From: JAISFI01 sp031553775
GTDB taxonomy: Bacteria; Bacteroidota; Bacteroidia; Bacteroidales; Azobacteroidaceae
Direction: 5' to 3'
Assembly (NCBI GenBank): GCA_031553775.1
Contig: JAVBLA010000026.1
Location: 1-52,545 of the forward strand
DNA length: 52,545 nt
Below the pieces are notes generated by a model that saw only the letters and a program-made list of their open reading frames with translations, was not told where the DNA came from and ran no database searches. Positions 24,801 to 32,829 of this stretch are shown here, in pieces (within the stretch, counting starts at the first letter, position 1; each line of letters starts with the position of its first letter). The position numbers and the translations under genes were made by a program.

Positions 24801-25955
24801 TCCGATAACAGGACGCTGTATTTCCCCCGTCCTGAAACAAAATACCAGTATTTTAACTTAAGCGGTGGGGTAGAGGTACCGGTCAATGTATGGACCCCCG
24901 AACTAACAAGGAAAAATGGCATCTATCATTCCAATAAACTGGTTTATGACGGTGATGCATCTTCTCAGTTGACCATATACGGAGATGATGAGAATTCCCC
25001 GAATGTATTGGTAGGGAACCCATTTATGTCGCATCTGGATTTTTCTGCTTTTGTTTTACAGAATCCGGATCTGGACAGTACTTACTATATATGGACAGGT
25101 TCAGTTTTCGATGTATTTATGCTCAACGAACAAGCTAATACAATCGATTTAACGGATGATGCCCTCCTGATAGCACCTATGCAGTCTTTCGTTGTAGAAA
25201 AGAAGAATCCGGTAAAGATCACATCCCTGAATATCGCTCCGGAGATGTCTGTAGTATCTCCCGGAAATACTTTGAGGAGCGCAGGCCCGGTACGGGATGA
25301 TATTTTTCAGATAGAAGTCTGGCGCGACAGCAGGCGGGAAAGCGCGGTGACTTTTGTCTATAAAAATCATGCGGAAAACGGATATCATGCCTCGAAAGAT
25401 GCCCGCGCCCTCTTTTCCAATACGGTGACGAAACCGGCTGTGCTGTATTCTCCGGCAAGCGGTTATGCCACTTCCATCCGGACTGTCGGTAACCTTGCCG
25501 AATCTTTGCCCCTGAATATCCGTACTACGGACACAGGACAACTGGAATTGAAAGTCGATCAGCCGGGTTCCCGGTTTAAAGTGGAACTGGAAGACAGGCT
25601 ACTGCACCAAAACTCCGATCTGAGTTTATCGGCTTATCCCTTTTCCAGTGCTGGTGCAGATATTAACAACCGCTTCTACATTCATGTCACCCGGGATGAT
25701 GAAACAGCTATCGATGAAGTGAAAACAGGTGATATCAGGATATATGCCCGTAACAGAGTGGCTTCCATAATTTCAACTTCCGATAATCTGATCCGGAGTA
25801 TACAAGCTATGGATATTACAGGTAAGGTATTCCTGCAAATCAATGAGGTAAACAGTCCTGATTATGAATTTGAAATTCCCGGCCATGTAAATGCTATCAT
25901 AGTTAAAGTTACTACAGACCGTTTGCAGAAAGTTGGGAAAATTGTTGTGAATTGA
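21876..25955 (+). CDS. Large T9SS-exported surface protein
   Basis: The protein has 1359 residues. The signal peptide is at 1-20 (MKTFLLLVISFLSIYAAQAQ). Most of the chain is Ser/Thr/Pro/Asn-rich beta-sandwich-like sequence with repeated units such as TYVARVYNE, GSYCVVLTDTCG, GKYMVRINDGC and GTYVYKVDIST, which look like SprB-type repeats of gliding/adhesion proteins. About residues 805-870 include WTGTASTAWNDPSNWDNQLV, a motif common in T9SS cargo. The last ~80 residues (IYARNRVASII..., IRSIQAMDITGKVFLQI, ending VGKIVVN) form the type A T9SS C-terminal sorting domain. It should therefore be secreted across the outer membrane and anchored or released there. Its ligand is unknown. Confidence 0.85.
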   Translation: MKTFLLLVISFLSIYAAQAQTYSVTVTPATCPANGSITIQVTDPPGEILSYTLVYPDDNETPAESTGFFSNLEPGTYVARVYNEASVIYEESVQILAQYVLNPPRITGFSVSSAFSCSGQPAGNTGGISLNISSSEGSFPLQMYLYNGATYSGSNTLSAQIRIPSGISFANFRNLAPGSYCVVLTDTCGRSVIQNNLVVSTQNISYTIFVSNTTSVQPFLKVDGNCQNYLLDPLQNLTISTNGFSISSLEYRIEWPAGDTTGFKNYFDRTQISLPLDYTTWDNTLKVFFKNPCDPSKMIGPYTMKLYTPGTPTSYPDYLPVDVLVRDLPDRNLCDVSGKAYILPFISQSNNTRTCFPVTVIVTSSDDPNFGGPKTYTWTSFTQNNYPSVSTTDSSIKGIEVTAGYHYKCVFTDAKSNHPQTNTIDRYVDSSQYGLKPKITVIPTEDPAHIGKGRFYVVSSELQASATYPITIQTLSGPAGYTPFSMQFLQKPTTTNYTLSTNQPVGDYRIRVAVGTCRSDTVLVPLNTYIPAPDNVSLSYNSSATCNSFNLFLTTSFASAPNPVPFNRNLLYAAFTQVPTGSTIVRDNKFQLVYNSTGNSFTSNSNLFLNQPSGTYVFQVYYQDFLNGIAYVQLLQNPLSTLVFNSLPLVDVASSGGTICRGNTTGTLFVSVSGGGSQKKYAIKPSGSSAYGTEQTSNQFTGLQEGKYMVRINDGCNLVEQELEMISIAGGNVIDGPDALCINETGLLATVPVGPVNSITWTLPNQTTQAGSSLSIFQSLPGTYVYKVDISTKSGCILSNQKNVYVSPDASIWTGTASTAWNDPSNWDNQLVPGACTFVTIPVNAPNYPDLTAEMTAVCDTILFQSGGEVAKTNYLTYNGAKVELKLNGQRWYMIASPLYYMYSGDFWIAPFNVQPGDPAYTRVSPKVFMRQYQASTTTVGGIQADANIWSLPYNDMNIELPGGKGYSTWVSVASSDNRTLYFPRPETKYQYFNLSGGVEVPVNVWTPELTRKNGIYHSNKLVYDGDASSQLTIYGDDENSPNVLVGNPFMSHLDFSAFVLQNPDLDSTYYIWTGSVFDVFMLNEQANTIDLTDDALLIAPMQSFVVEKKNPVKITSLNIAPEMSVVSPGNTLRSAGPVRDDIFQIEVWRDSRRESAVTFVYKNHAENGYHASKDARALFSNTVTKPAVLYSPASGYATSIRTVGNLAESLPLNIRTTDTGQLELKVDQPGSRFKVELEDRLLHQNSDLSLSAYPFSSAGADINNRFYIHVTRDDETAIDEVKTGDIRIYARNRVASIISTSDNLIRSIQAMDITGKVFLQINEVNSPDYEFEIPGHVNAIIVKVTTDRLQKVGKIVVN

Positions 25956-25968
25956 TCAGGCAGAAGAA

Positions 25969-25995
25969 AGTTAAGAATTAAGAGTTAAGAGTTGG
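25969..25995. repeat. Partial intergenic repeat (AAGAGTTAAGAGTT words)
   Basis: AGTTAAGAATTAAGAGTT followed by AAGAGTTGG matches the left end of the 17952 and 40589 repeats. The rest of the element is missing here. Confidence 0.5.
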
Positions 25996-26022
25996 AGAAT
26001 GTGTCAAAGGAGGAAAGATCCC

Positions 26023-26049
26023 GTCATTGCGAGCGATAGCGAAGCAATC
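26023..26049. repeat. ATTGC...GCAAT repetitive palindromic element
   Basis: The core ATTGCGAGCGATAGCGAAGC is followed by AATC, with arms ATTGC (26026-26030) and GCAAT (26044-26048). A related copy with different inner bases is at 51919-51945. Elements with this CATTGCGAGCG word are widespread in bacterial genomes. Confidence 0.6.
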
Positions 26050-26107
26050 TTTATGGCCAGAATCCCTTGCAGGGAAACCTGTTTACATCCGGTTTATATG
26101 CTAAAAT

Positions 26108-26194
26108 AATCCGAATTGATTTGTATTTATTCGGAATACAATCCAAATTTATTTCAATTTTCTTGGATATAAATCCGAATTTATTGTATTTTTG
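26108..26194 (+). promoter_or_regulatory. Promoter and repeated ATCCGAAT sites upstream of the AAA ATPase
   Basis: The -7 element TATTTTTG is at 26187-26194, with a TTG at 26163-26165 about 21 bases upstream. ATCCGAAT occurs at about 26109-26116 and 26172-26179 on the plus strand, and its inverse ATTCGG at 26129-26134. The first and second form an imperfect inverted repeat with a 12-base centre. This looks like an operator cluster. Confidence 0.45.
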
Positions 26195-26211
26195 TAAAAA
26201 ATAAAACCGTC

Positions 26212-27378
26212 ATGATACATAGAATTCTAAGCGATACCATACAAAGTAAACTGAATAAGGGCAAAGCAATTATTCTGATGGGAGCAAGGCAGGTCGGTAA
26301 GACAACTTTGATCAGAGAACTTTTTCATAATTCAACCGAAGCAATTTGGCTCAATGGAGATGAACCGGATGTGCAGGCTCTTTTGGATGATATTTCATCT
26401 ATCCGGTTAAAATACATTTTCGGAAAAAAAAAATATGTTATTATCGATGAAGCACAACGGATTAAAGACATAGGAATAAAGCTTAAGCTGATTACAGATC
26501 AATTGCCTGAAATACAATTAATAGCTACGGGTAGTTCTTCCTTTGATCTGGCGAATCAGGTGAACGAACCTTTAACTGGTAGAAAATGGGAATACAAAAT
26601 GTATCCACTTTCATTCGCAGAAATGGTTGAACACCATGGTTTATTGGATGAAAAGAGGCTGATCCCTCATCGGTTGGTATATGGATATTATCCTGATGTG
26701 GTTAACAATCCCGGCAATGAAAAAGAAATCCTGAAACAATTGTCAGACAGCTACCTGTATAAAGATATTCTGATGTGGGAGCAGATCAAACGGCCTGAAA
26801 AATTACTCAAATTATTGCAGGCACTTGCGTTTCAGGTAGGTTCACAGGTTTCTTATTCTGAATTGGGCCAAATTTGCGGATTGGATTCCAAAACCATAGA
26901 AAAATATATCATTCTGTTGGAACAATGCTTTGTGATTTTCCGTTTAGGCTCCTTCAGCCGGAACCTGAGGAATGAGTTGAAAAATAGCAAAAAAATTTAT
27001 TTTTATGATAATGGCATCCGTAATGCTCTCATTGCTGATTTTTCCCTGGCCGAGACACGAAAAGATATTGGTGCATTGTGGGAAAACTTCCTTGTATCGG
27101 AACGAAGAAAAAAACTGGATTATGAACTGATCTGGAAAAATAGTTGGTTCTGGCGGACTACTACTCAGAAAGAAATTGACTACATCGAGGAAGGGGATGG
27201 GGTTATACAGGCTTTTGAATTTAAATGGAATATTGGAACTAAATATAAGATTCCAAAACTATTTTTGGAAAATTATCCCGGGAGTGGGGTTGGGGTTGTT
27301 ACGCCGGGGAATGTGGAGGAGTTTTTGTTGGAAAAAACTCATAACCTCACACCAACTTCTGCTCCATCGCCATTTTAA
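26212..27378 (+). CDS. AAA/DUF4143 ATPase
   Basis: The protein has 388 residues. An AAA_14-type ATPase domain occupies about 18-150, with Walker A MGARQVGKTT (23-32) and Walker B KYVIIDEAQRI (about 75-85). The C-terminal DUF4143 domain (about 200-360) includes SYLYKDILMWEQIK, a winged-helix-like SYSELGQICGLDSKTIEKYI, and WRTTTQKEIDYIEE, a restriction-endonuclease-like tail seen in this family. These proteins are common in Bacteroidetes and their biological role is largely unknown. The 3' end overlaps the convergent response regulator gene by 32 bases. The gene has its own promoter at 26187 and looks like a stand-alone insertion. Confidence 0.88.
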   Translation: MIHRILSDTIQSKLNKGKAIILMGARQVGKTTLIRELFHNSTEAIWLNGDEPDVQALLDDISSIRLKYIFGKKKYVIIDEAQRIKDIGIKLKLITDQLPEIQLIATGSSSFDLANQVNEPLTGRKWEYKMYPLSFAEMVEHHGLLDEKRLIPHRLVYGYYPDVVNNPGNEKEILKQLSDSYLYKDILMWEQIKRPEKLLKLLQALAFQVGSQVSYSELGQICGLDSKTIEKYIILLEQCFVIFRLGSFSRNLRNELKNSKKIYFYDNGIRNALIADFSLAETRKDIGALWENFLVSERRKKLDYELIWKNSWFWRTTTQKEIDYIEEGDGVIQAFEFKWNIGTKYKIPKLFLENYPGSGVGVVTPGNVEEFLLEKTHNLTPTSAPSPF

Positions 27379-27958
27379 CCAAAGCTGCCGTATTTTTAGC
27401 ATTCAGTTTAAAAAGTAAGTTACGGCGATAAGTATTGATAGTTTCAAAACTGCGGAACATGCGTTCGGCAATTTCAGCCGTATTGTATCCTTCACAGATA
27501 TATTTTAATAGTTCCCGTTCATTTTTGGTAAGAATAACAGCGTTCGCTGATTGTTTCCTGATCAGGATATCCACCTCGTCGCACAAAAAACGTTCCCCTT
27601 CCGCTACGGTTTGAATACCCAGCAATACCTCTTCCGATGTAGCGTTCTTGAGCACATAACCCAACACTCCGGCATCGAGCATGCGGTTTATCACTGCAAA
27701 TTCCCTGAAACTGGTTAGCGCCAGTATTTTCAAGCCTTGATATCGGGCTGACAACTCCGCACAAAGGTCTATGCCGTTGCCGTCGGGCAGATGGATGTCG
27801 AGTAATAATACATCCGGTAATTCAGAAGCGAGCATCCTGCGGCAAGCCGCTACCGTTCCTGAAGTGCCGGTTACTTTGGCAAAACCCGATTCATCGATAA
27901 TTTTCGTGAGGCCTTCCACCAGCATCCGGTGGTCGTCTGTTATCTGTACTTTTATCAT
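27347..27958 (-). CDS. NarL/LuxR-type response regulator (system 1)
   Basis: The protein has 203 residues. The receiver domain (about 1-120) has the acidic pair in ITDDHRMLVEG, phosphoacceptor Asp in DVLLLDIHLPDG, the conserved Thr/Ser in LALTSF, and Lys in YVLKNA. The LuxR helix-turn-helix (about 140-200) reads LTKNERELLKYICEGYNTAE, IAERMFRSFETINTYRRNLL. It is cotranscribed after the TPR kinase at 27984 (25-base gap). It resembles the regulator at 34591-35205. Its likely target is the divergent operon starting at 30242. Confidence 0.92.
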   Translation of the reverse strand: MIKVQITDDHRMLVEGLTKIIDESGFAKVTGTSGTVAACRRMLASELPDVLLLDIHLPDGNGIDLCAELSARYQGLKILALTSFREFAVINRMLDAGVLGYVLKNATSEEVLLGIQTVAEGERFLCDEVDILIRKQSANAVILTKNERELLKYICEGYNTAEIAERMFRSFETINTYRRNLLFKLNAKNTAALVKMAMEQKLV

Positions 27959-27983
27959 AGCCGACTATTTCTAACGATTCCTT

Positions 27984-30017
27984 TCAGGAAAAAACAAACT
28001 CCACATTCACCTCCGTACCTTCACCCGGTTGGGAATAAATATCCATACGTCCGTTGTAAGAAGCCACGCGGTTGCGGATATTTTTCAGTCCGGTTCCCGA
28101 AGTTTCTGCAGAACTATCGAAGCCACAGCCGTCGTCCTGTACCGTTACGGCAATACGTTCAGGCTCCTGTACCACCTGTACGGTAATTTTGGTGGCTCCG
28201 GCATGTTTCAGTATATTGTTGACCAACTCATGTACCGTACGGTATATCATCACTTCCAATTTGGGGTCTAAGCGGTCGCCACTGCCGAAATAGTTGAATT
28301 CGGCACCCATTACACTGTTACAAAAATCGCTTAGTGCGGCTTTTAACCCGTAGCGCGAAAGTGAATCAGGCATCATATTATGCGATACACGGCGCAGCTC
28401 GCCAATGGAATCGTCCAGCATCTTCAGGGCTGCATTAAAGCGTTGCAGATCTGTATTTTCAAGCGTTACTCCCTGTTTCATATCATTCAGATTAAGTTTT
28501 ACTACTGATAGCATACCGCCTAATCCGTCGTGCAGGTCACGCGCTAAGCGGGTACGTTCGGCTGTTTCTCCGTCGAGCACGGCCTGGGTGGCGGTCAATT
28601 GTTTTTCCTGTTCGAGTTGTTGAATGCGTTGTTCGGATACAATTGCTTTTTGGCGAATGTAACGCCGGTATAAAATAATACCGGTCAAAATAAGCACAAT
28701 AATCACAAAGGAAGTAATCAACAGTATGTTTCTCTGTTGGATTTGTTCCTGTTGAATGAGATCGTTGTCTTCCATTTCTTTTATTTTGGCTTCTTTTTGT
28801 ACGGTTTCAAAACGTGCTATGTACTGATTGATCTGCTTCGTGTTTTCTTCATTATAAAATGCTATATAAATATCTAATGCCTGTGAGTAATAGTTGTATG
28901 CTTCCTCAAATCGTTTTTCATGAGCTGCTATGGTGGAAAGATTTTCCAAAAAGCGCCACTGCTGATTCTTTAGGTTGTGTTTTGCACTTACTTCCAGGCC
29001 AATTAATGAATATTTTTTTGCAATATCTAACATGTCATATTTTACAGCAGTACGGCTTGTGTTTGAAAGAGAAATAACAGCCTGGTCATAATAGTTATAT
29101 GCCATTGATATGTCGTAGGCCTTTTTATAGCAGTCTATCGCTTGTTCTATATTATTTTCCTGTTCCTCTATATATCCCATATTGCCCCAATAAGTTAGAA
29201 TACCTTTGGGGTAGTTCGATTCCCTAGAGTACTTGTGCATTTTTTTAAGGTATGCTTTTGCCTCAATATATTGTCCTCCGGTTATTAAATAGATGGCGTA
29301 TGCGTTACAACATTCAGCTTTTAACATCTTATTATCGGTTTGATCCTCCAATGCCATCACTTTTTTATTGTACTCATTTATTTTTTCTACTGTTTTAATA
29401 TACTCCTCTGTTCCAGAAGGAATCGGAGTTTGCAATGACATTAATATGGCTCTAATTCCGTTATATGCTTTTATTAATACTTCTATGTCTTTTTCCCGTT
29501 CAAAATAGGTGCATGCTTTGGTATATAATTCCATCGCTTTATCCAATTCTTTCAGGTGGTAGCAGTTATAAGCCTGAGAAATGAAAACTAAGTGTATGAT
29601 ACGGTCGGTTTGTTTTTTCGGTAGCGATTGGGCAATTTCCAATACTTTTTGGTAATTTTTCTCCGAAATTTCATAGAAAGATTGATCACTGTAATATTTT
29701 CCTATTTCCAGGTATGCTTTGGCTTTTTCTAACGAAAGCGGACTGTGTGTTAAGATGCTTTCCAATGTATCGGCATAAATTGCAGCCCGGGCATAATTCC
29801 CTGTTGGCCTGATAATCGATAAAATGGATGTCATCAGGTCAATTTTTTTGGTGAGATCTGTAGTTGATTTCAACTGCTCATTCATCTCTTTGATCTTTTT
29901 CTCTTCCTGGGATAAAGAATCTGTATTAGCCGTTTGAGCTCCGGCGCTTATCGCCCATAATACGGCACAGGCAAATGCGATCGTACGAATACTATTTTTC
30001 CATGATATTGTTTTCAT
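27984..30017 (-). CDS. TPR sensor histidine kinase (system 1)
   Basis: The protein has 677 residues: a signal peptide (about 1-27), a periplasmic tetratricopeptide domain (about 55-400, e.g. AEAYLKKMHKYS-like helices and YCYKKAYDISMAYNYY-like repeats), one transmembrane helix near 430-450 (LLITSFVIIVLILTGIIL), a coiled segment, then HisKA_3 (ERTRLARDLHDGLGGMLSVV, phosphorylated His in LHDGLGG) and an HATPase domain with QDDGCGF and GTGLKNIRNRV. The layout points to sensing of an envelope protein or peptide by the TPR part and signalling to the NarL-type regulator downstream. It is paralogous to the kinase at 35222. Confidence 0.92.
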   Translation of the reverse strand: MKTISWKNSIRTIAFACAVLWAISAGAQTANTDSLSQEEKKIKEMNEQLKSTTDLTKKIDLMTSILSIIRPTGNYARAAIYADTLESILTHSPLSLEKAKAYLEIGKYYSDQSFYEISEKNYQKVLEIAQSLPKKQTDRIIHLVFISQAYNCYHLKELDKAMELYTKACTYFEREKDIEVLIKAYNGIRAILMSLQTPIPSGTEEYIKTVEKINEYNKKVMALEDQTDNKMLKAECCNAYAIYLITGGQYIEAKAYLKKMHKYSRESNYPKGILTYWGNMGYIEEQENNIEQAIDCYKKAYDISMAYNYYDQAVISLSNTSRTAVKYDMLDIAKKYSLIGLEVSAKHNLKNQQWRFLENLSTIAAHEKRFEEAYNYYSQALDIYIAFYNEENTKQINQYIARFETVQKEAKIKEMEDNDLIQQEQIQQRNILLITSFVIIVLILTGIILYRRYIRQKAIVSEQRIQQLEQEKQLTATQAVLDGETAERTRLARDLHDGLGGMLSVVKLNLNDMKQGVTLENTDLQRFNAALKMLDDSIGELRRVSHNMMPDSLSRYGLKAALSDFCNSVMGAEFNYFGSGDRLDPKLEVMIYRTVHELVNNILKHAGATKITVQVVQEPERIAVTVQDDGCGFDSSAETSGTGLKNIRNRVASYNGRMDIYSQPGEGTEVNVEFVFS

Positions 30018-30061
30018 TGCTACTGTTTTAAGAAGTTTATAGAGTCTGTTTCAAGCCTTGT

Positions 30062-30084
30062 CAAATGTACGACAAAAATATGTC
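30062..30084 (-). promoter_or_regulatory. Promoter of kinase system 1 with adjacent palindrome
   Basis: The minus strand reads TACATTTG at 30069-30062 (TAnnTTTG). Directly beside it, at 30071-30084, is GACA-AAAATA-TGTC, a 4-bp-arm inverted repeat that could be an operator. Confidence 0.4.
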
Positions 30085-30104
30085 TTCACCTAACAATAAG
30101 AAAC

Positions 30105-30148
30105 CCCGTTTTCGGGATATTTTTGAAAGATGTCCAACTGTAACTTTG
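30105..30148 (+). promoter_or_regulatory. Operator-like palindrome and promoter of the 30242 operon
   Basis: CCCG-TTTT-CGGG (30105-30116) lies upstream of the -7 element TAACTTTG (30141-30148). The palindrome centre is about 30 bases upstream of the -7 element. A related CCC/GGG palindrome with the same TTTT centre and nearly the same spacing occurs in system 2 (37191-37206), which supports binding by the paralogous regulators. Confidence 0.5.
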
Positions 30149-30241
30149 CCTTCGTAAATGGAGAGACCAAATGACGGAACCCCAAAAACTTTACGAGTAG
30201 GGGTATGTCTGATCTGGAATAACTTTTAAATTTTTATCTAC

Positions 30242-30670
30242 ATGAAAAACATCTATTTCATTGTAATTGCATTATGGGCTGTAATCTCAATCTCCTGTGG
30301 GGGATCAGCCGTAGACAGCGCCATGAGCCAGGTTGAGAAAGCCCTTGAACGGGTAGAAAAAAACAAGGCTACTATGACTCCTGCCGATTGGAAGGCACTC
30401 GAAACAGAACTGGATGAACCGCTCAAAGCCTTAGCGGCTGCTCTCGAAAATAACGAAGTCGGGGCGCTGAAACGCCTGGACCTGATCATGCTTACAGGCC
30501 GGGTTACGGCTGTCTTGATGGAAGCGGGTATGAATACCGCTGTCAAGGAGATGGAGAACGCCGGAATATTGATGGACGACTTACAGCAGGATACTGAACA
30601 GATAAAGGAGGTTTCAGATGCATTTGAAGTTTCGGATACCGCCGTTAATTCATCTCATGAAAACGAATAA
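30242..30670 (+). CDS. Lipoprotein of unknown function, first gene of the system 1 target operon
   Basis: The protein has 142 residues. The lipoprotein signal ends at VISISC (Cys19). The rest is predicted to be alpha-helical and Lys/Glu/Ala-rich (SQVEKALERVEKNKATMTPA, DLIMLTGRVTAVLMEAGMNT), and ends in a polar Ser/Asp/Glu tail. No family recognised. It is divergent from the TPR kinase and begins an apparent four-gene operon (30242-33483) that ends at a strong terminator at 33502. The promoter and palindrome upstream suggest control by the kinase/regulator pair at 27347-30017. Confidence 0.75.
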   Translation: MKNIYFIVIALWAVISISCGGSAVDSAMSQVEKALERVEKNKATMTPADWKALETELDEPLKALAAALENNEVGALKRLDLIMLTGRVTAVLMEAGMNTAVKEMENAGILMDDLQQDTEQIKEVSDAFEVSDTAVNSSHENE

Positions 30671-30702
30671 CTTATCCGGTAAGTTTTGAAAAAAAATAGA
30701 AT

Positions 30703-32205
30703 ATGAAGACTTTTAAAAAACTCATAACCGTTACCATCATTATCGTGACGGTTATTTTCATAGCTTGCAAAGAGGATGATCTGCTACCGGAAAAGACGCT
30801 TGTCTCCATTTCAGTCACCACTCCTCCGGCAAAAATGATCTACATGCGGGGCGAAGCATTCGACCCTGCGGGAATGGTTATAACTGCTGCGTATAGCGAC
30901 AATACTGCTGCCGCCATCGCTCTTTCCGCTGTTAATTTTGCATATGACTTTTCACAGGCAGGTACAGGCAAAATTGTAACCGCTACCTATGAAGGTAAAA
31001 GTACTACAATTACCGGTATCATCGTAGAGCCGGAGGCTCCGGCGATAAGCGGTTTTGTGCCACGCGAAGCAGCGAATGGCGCAACGCTTACCATTACAGG
31101 TGTTAACTTTAGCGCAGTGCCAACTGAAAACAGCGTTACGCTTAATGGTGAAGCGGTTACTGTGAAAGCGGCTATTCCCACCGAACTAAAAGTGATTGTG
31201 CCAAAAAGCAAAACCAGCACCGGACTCATTCGGGTAACTGTGGCGGGCAAGACTGCTATTTCGACTGATGTTTTTACCTATTTACCCGAAAAAACAGTAT
31301 ATGTGTCTGGATATGAGTATAACAGCAATGACTTAACCGTTGCCAAATATTGGAAAAATGGTACAGTTGTGTCGCTTACCGATGGTACAAAGCTTGCTGA
31401 AGCTCATTCTGTTTTGGTAGTAGGAAACGATGTGTATGTGGCCGGCCATGAAAATTTTGTGGCTAAATACTGGAAAAATGGTAATGCTGTGTCTCTCACC
31501 GATGGTACAGAGTCTGCCGAAGCCAATTCTATTTTAATATCGGGCAGCAATGTGTATGTGTCTGGTTATGAATGGAAAAACTCAAAACGCGTCGCAAAAT
31601 ATTGGAAAAATGGTAACGCAATATCACTTACTGACGGTACGAATGATGCCATGGGCTTTTCTATTTTTATATCGGGTAGCGATGTGTATGTGGCCGGCTA
31701 TGAAACGAAGAACCTTCACAATGTGGCTAAATACTGGAAAAACGGTATAGCTAAAACACTTACCGATGGTACGAATGATGCCGTAGCCTATTCTATTTTT
31801 GTATCGGGAAGCAATGTGCATGTGTCTGGCTATGAATATAACAGCAATAACTTAACCGTTGCCAGATACTGGAAAAACAGTGTAGCAGTATCGCTCAGCG
31901 AAAAAGATTCCAGAGCTAATGCCGTTTGCGTATCGGGTAGCGATGTGTATGTGGCTGGTCGCGAAAAAGGTGACTCTCTAGGCAGTTATGCCAAATACTG
32001 GAAGAACGGTGTAGCCGTACAGCTCAGCACGAAAAGTTCTAACGTTTCAGCTATTTATATATCTGGTAATGATGTATATACGGCAGGTTATGAATCTAAT
32101 GCTGATAATGTTGCTAAATACTGGAAAAACGGTATGGGTATAGCACTTTCCGATGGTTCGAATACTGCGTATGCCACTGGGATCTTTGTAGTAGAAGAGG
32201 AATAG
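30703..32205 (+). CDS. Lipoprotein with Ig-like, IPT/TIG and seven tandem propeller-type repeats
   Basis: The protein has 500 residues. The lipoprotein signal ends near IVTVIFIAC. A bacterial Ig-like domain (about 30-107, ATYEGKSTTITGIIV) is followed by an IPT/TIG domain (about 110-195, NGATLTITGVNFSAVPTENS). Residues about 200-500 are seven repeats of 34-46 residues built on VYVxGYE...VAKYWKNGxAVSLTDGT...SIxVSGSD. Seven units match a seven-bladed beta-propeller. The lengths vary mainly in the loop after GYE. It should be anchored in the envelope and exposed; the ligand is unknown. It is the second gene of the 30242 operon. Confidence 0.8.
   Translation: MKTFKKLITVTIIIVTVIFIACKEDDLLPEKTLVSISVTTPPAKMIYMRGEAFDPAGMVITAAYSDNTAAAIALSAVNFAYDFSQAGTGKIVTATYEGKSTTITGIIVEPEAPAISGFVPREAANGATLTITGVNFSAVPTENSVTLNGEAVTVKAAIPTELKVIVPKSKTSTGLIRVTVAGKTAISTDVFTYLPEKTVYVSGYEYNSNDLTVAKYWKNGTVVSLTDGTKLAEAHSVLVVGNDVYVAGHENFVAKYWKNGNAVSLTDGTESAEANSILISGSNVYVSGYEWKNSKRVAKYWKNGNAISLTDGTNDAMGFSIFISGSDVYVAGYETKNLHNVAKYWKNGIAKTLTDGTNDAVAYSIFVSGSNVHVSGYEYNSNNLTVARYWKNSVAVSLSEKDSRANAVCVSGSDVYVAGREKGDSLGSYAKYWKNGVAVQLSTKSSNVSAIYISGNDVYTAGYESNADNVAKYWKNGMGIALSDGSNTAYATGIFVVEEE
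31300..32190 (+). repeat. Seven in-gene tandem repeats (about 105-140 bp each)
   Basis: The DNA words for KYWKNG (for example AAATATTGGAAAAATGGTA and AAATACTGGAAAAACGGTA) and for SGSDVYVAG recur seven times with synonymous changes. The array is coding and in frame. High DNA similarity between units could allow slippage or recombination that changes blade number. Confidence 0.75.
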
Positions 32206-32226
32206 ACGAAATTTAAAATATTTGCC

Positions 32227-32811
32227 ATGAAACTTATTGAAAGAGTTAAAAACATAATTATTGAGCCCAAACAAGAGTGGGGAACAATTAGTACCCAAAA
32301 TACTCCACATGCAAAAGTCGCCATGGAGTACCTGCTGGGGCTGGCGCTGATTCCTGCTATTGCCACCTTTATCTGTTGGGGCTTGATTGGACAAACGGTA
32401 ATGGGTATCCACATCTCGGGTGGGATAAGTATAGGTATCAAACAGGCTGTCCTGCAGTTTATCTCGATACTGGGTGGGGCTTACATGACTGCTTTCATAT
32501 TCAATATGCTGGCGCCTAATTTCGGTTCGGAAAAGAATTTCGACCGCGCTTTTTCGCTGGCAGCTTACTGCTATACACCGGTCTGCCTGGGTGGTATCTT
32601 CATGATCCACTGGAAGATCGCGTTCCTTGCCGGACTTACCAGCCTCTATGCGCTCTACCTGCTCTACATCGGCATCAAACCTATGATGAAAACCCCCGAC
32701 GATAAGGTTACGGGCTATTTTGTGGTCTCTTTGGTAGTGATGATCGTAGTATCTGTCATGCTTTCGTTCATTCTCGGGGCTATTTTGGGTATTAAAAGCG
32801 GTATTTTTTAA
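32227..32811 (+). CDS. YIP1-family membrane protein
   Basis: The protein has 194 residues. The N-terminus RVKNIIIEPKQEWGTI is the Yip1-domain start seen in Bacteroidetes, followed by about five transmembrane helices (LLGLALIPAIATFICWGLIG, ILGGAYMTAFIFNMLAPNFG, FMIHWKIAFLAGLTSLYALY, VVSLVVMIVVSVMLSFILGA). An AAYCYTPVCLGG motif in the middle is typical. Function in bacteria is unclear; in eukaryotes Yip1 proteins act in vesicle traffic. It is the third gene of the operon from 30242, 22 bases after the propeller gene. Confidence 0.8.
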   Translation: MKLIERVKNIIIEPKQEWGTISTQNTPHAKVAMEYLLGLALIPAIATFICWGLIGQTVMGIHISGGISIGIKQAVLQFISILGGAYMTAFIFNMLAPNFGSEKNFDRAFSLAAYCYTPVCLGGIFMIHWKIAFLAGLTSLYALYLLYIGIKPMMKTPDDKVTGYFVVSLVVMIVVSVMLSFILGAILGIKSGIF

Positions 32812-32829
32812 TATATAAAAACGAATTTT

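Noticed and set aside
31300..32190. Repeated units considered as a CRISPR or non-coding array
   Set aside because: The units are unequal in length, imperfect, in frame and encode a protein repeat.
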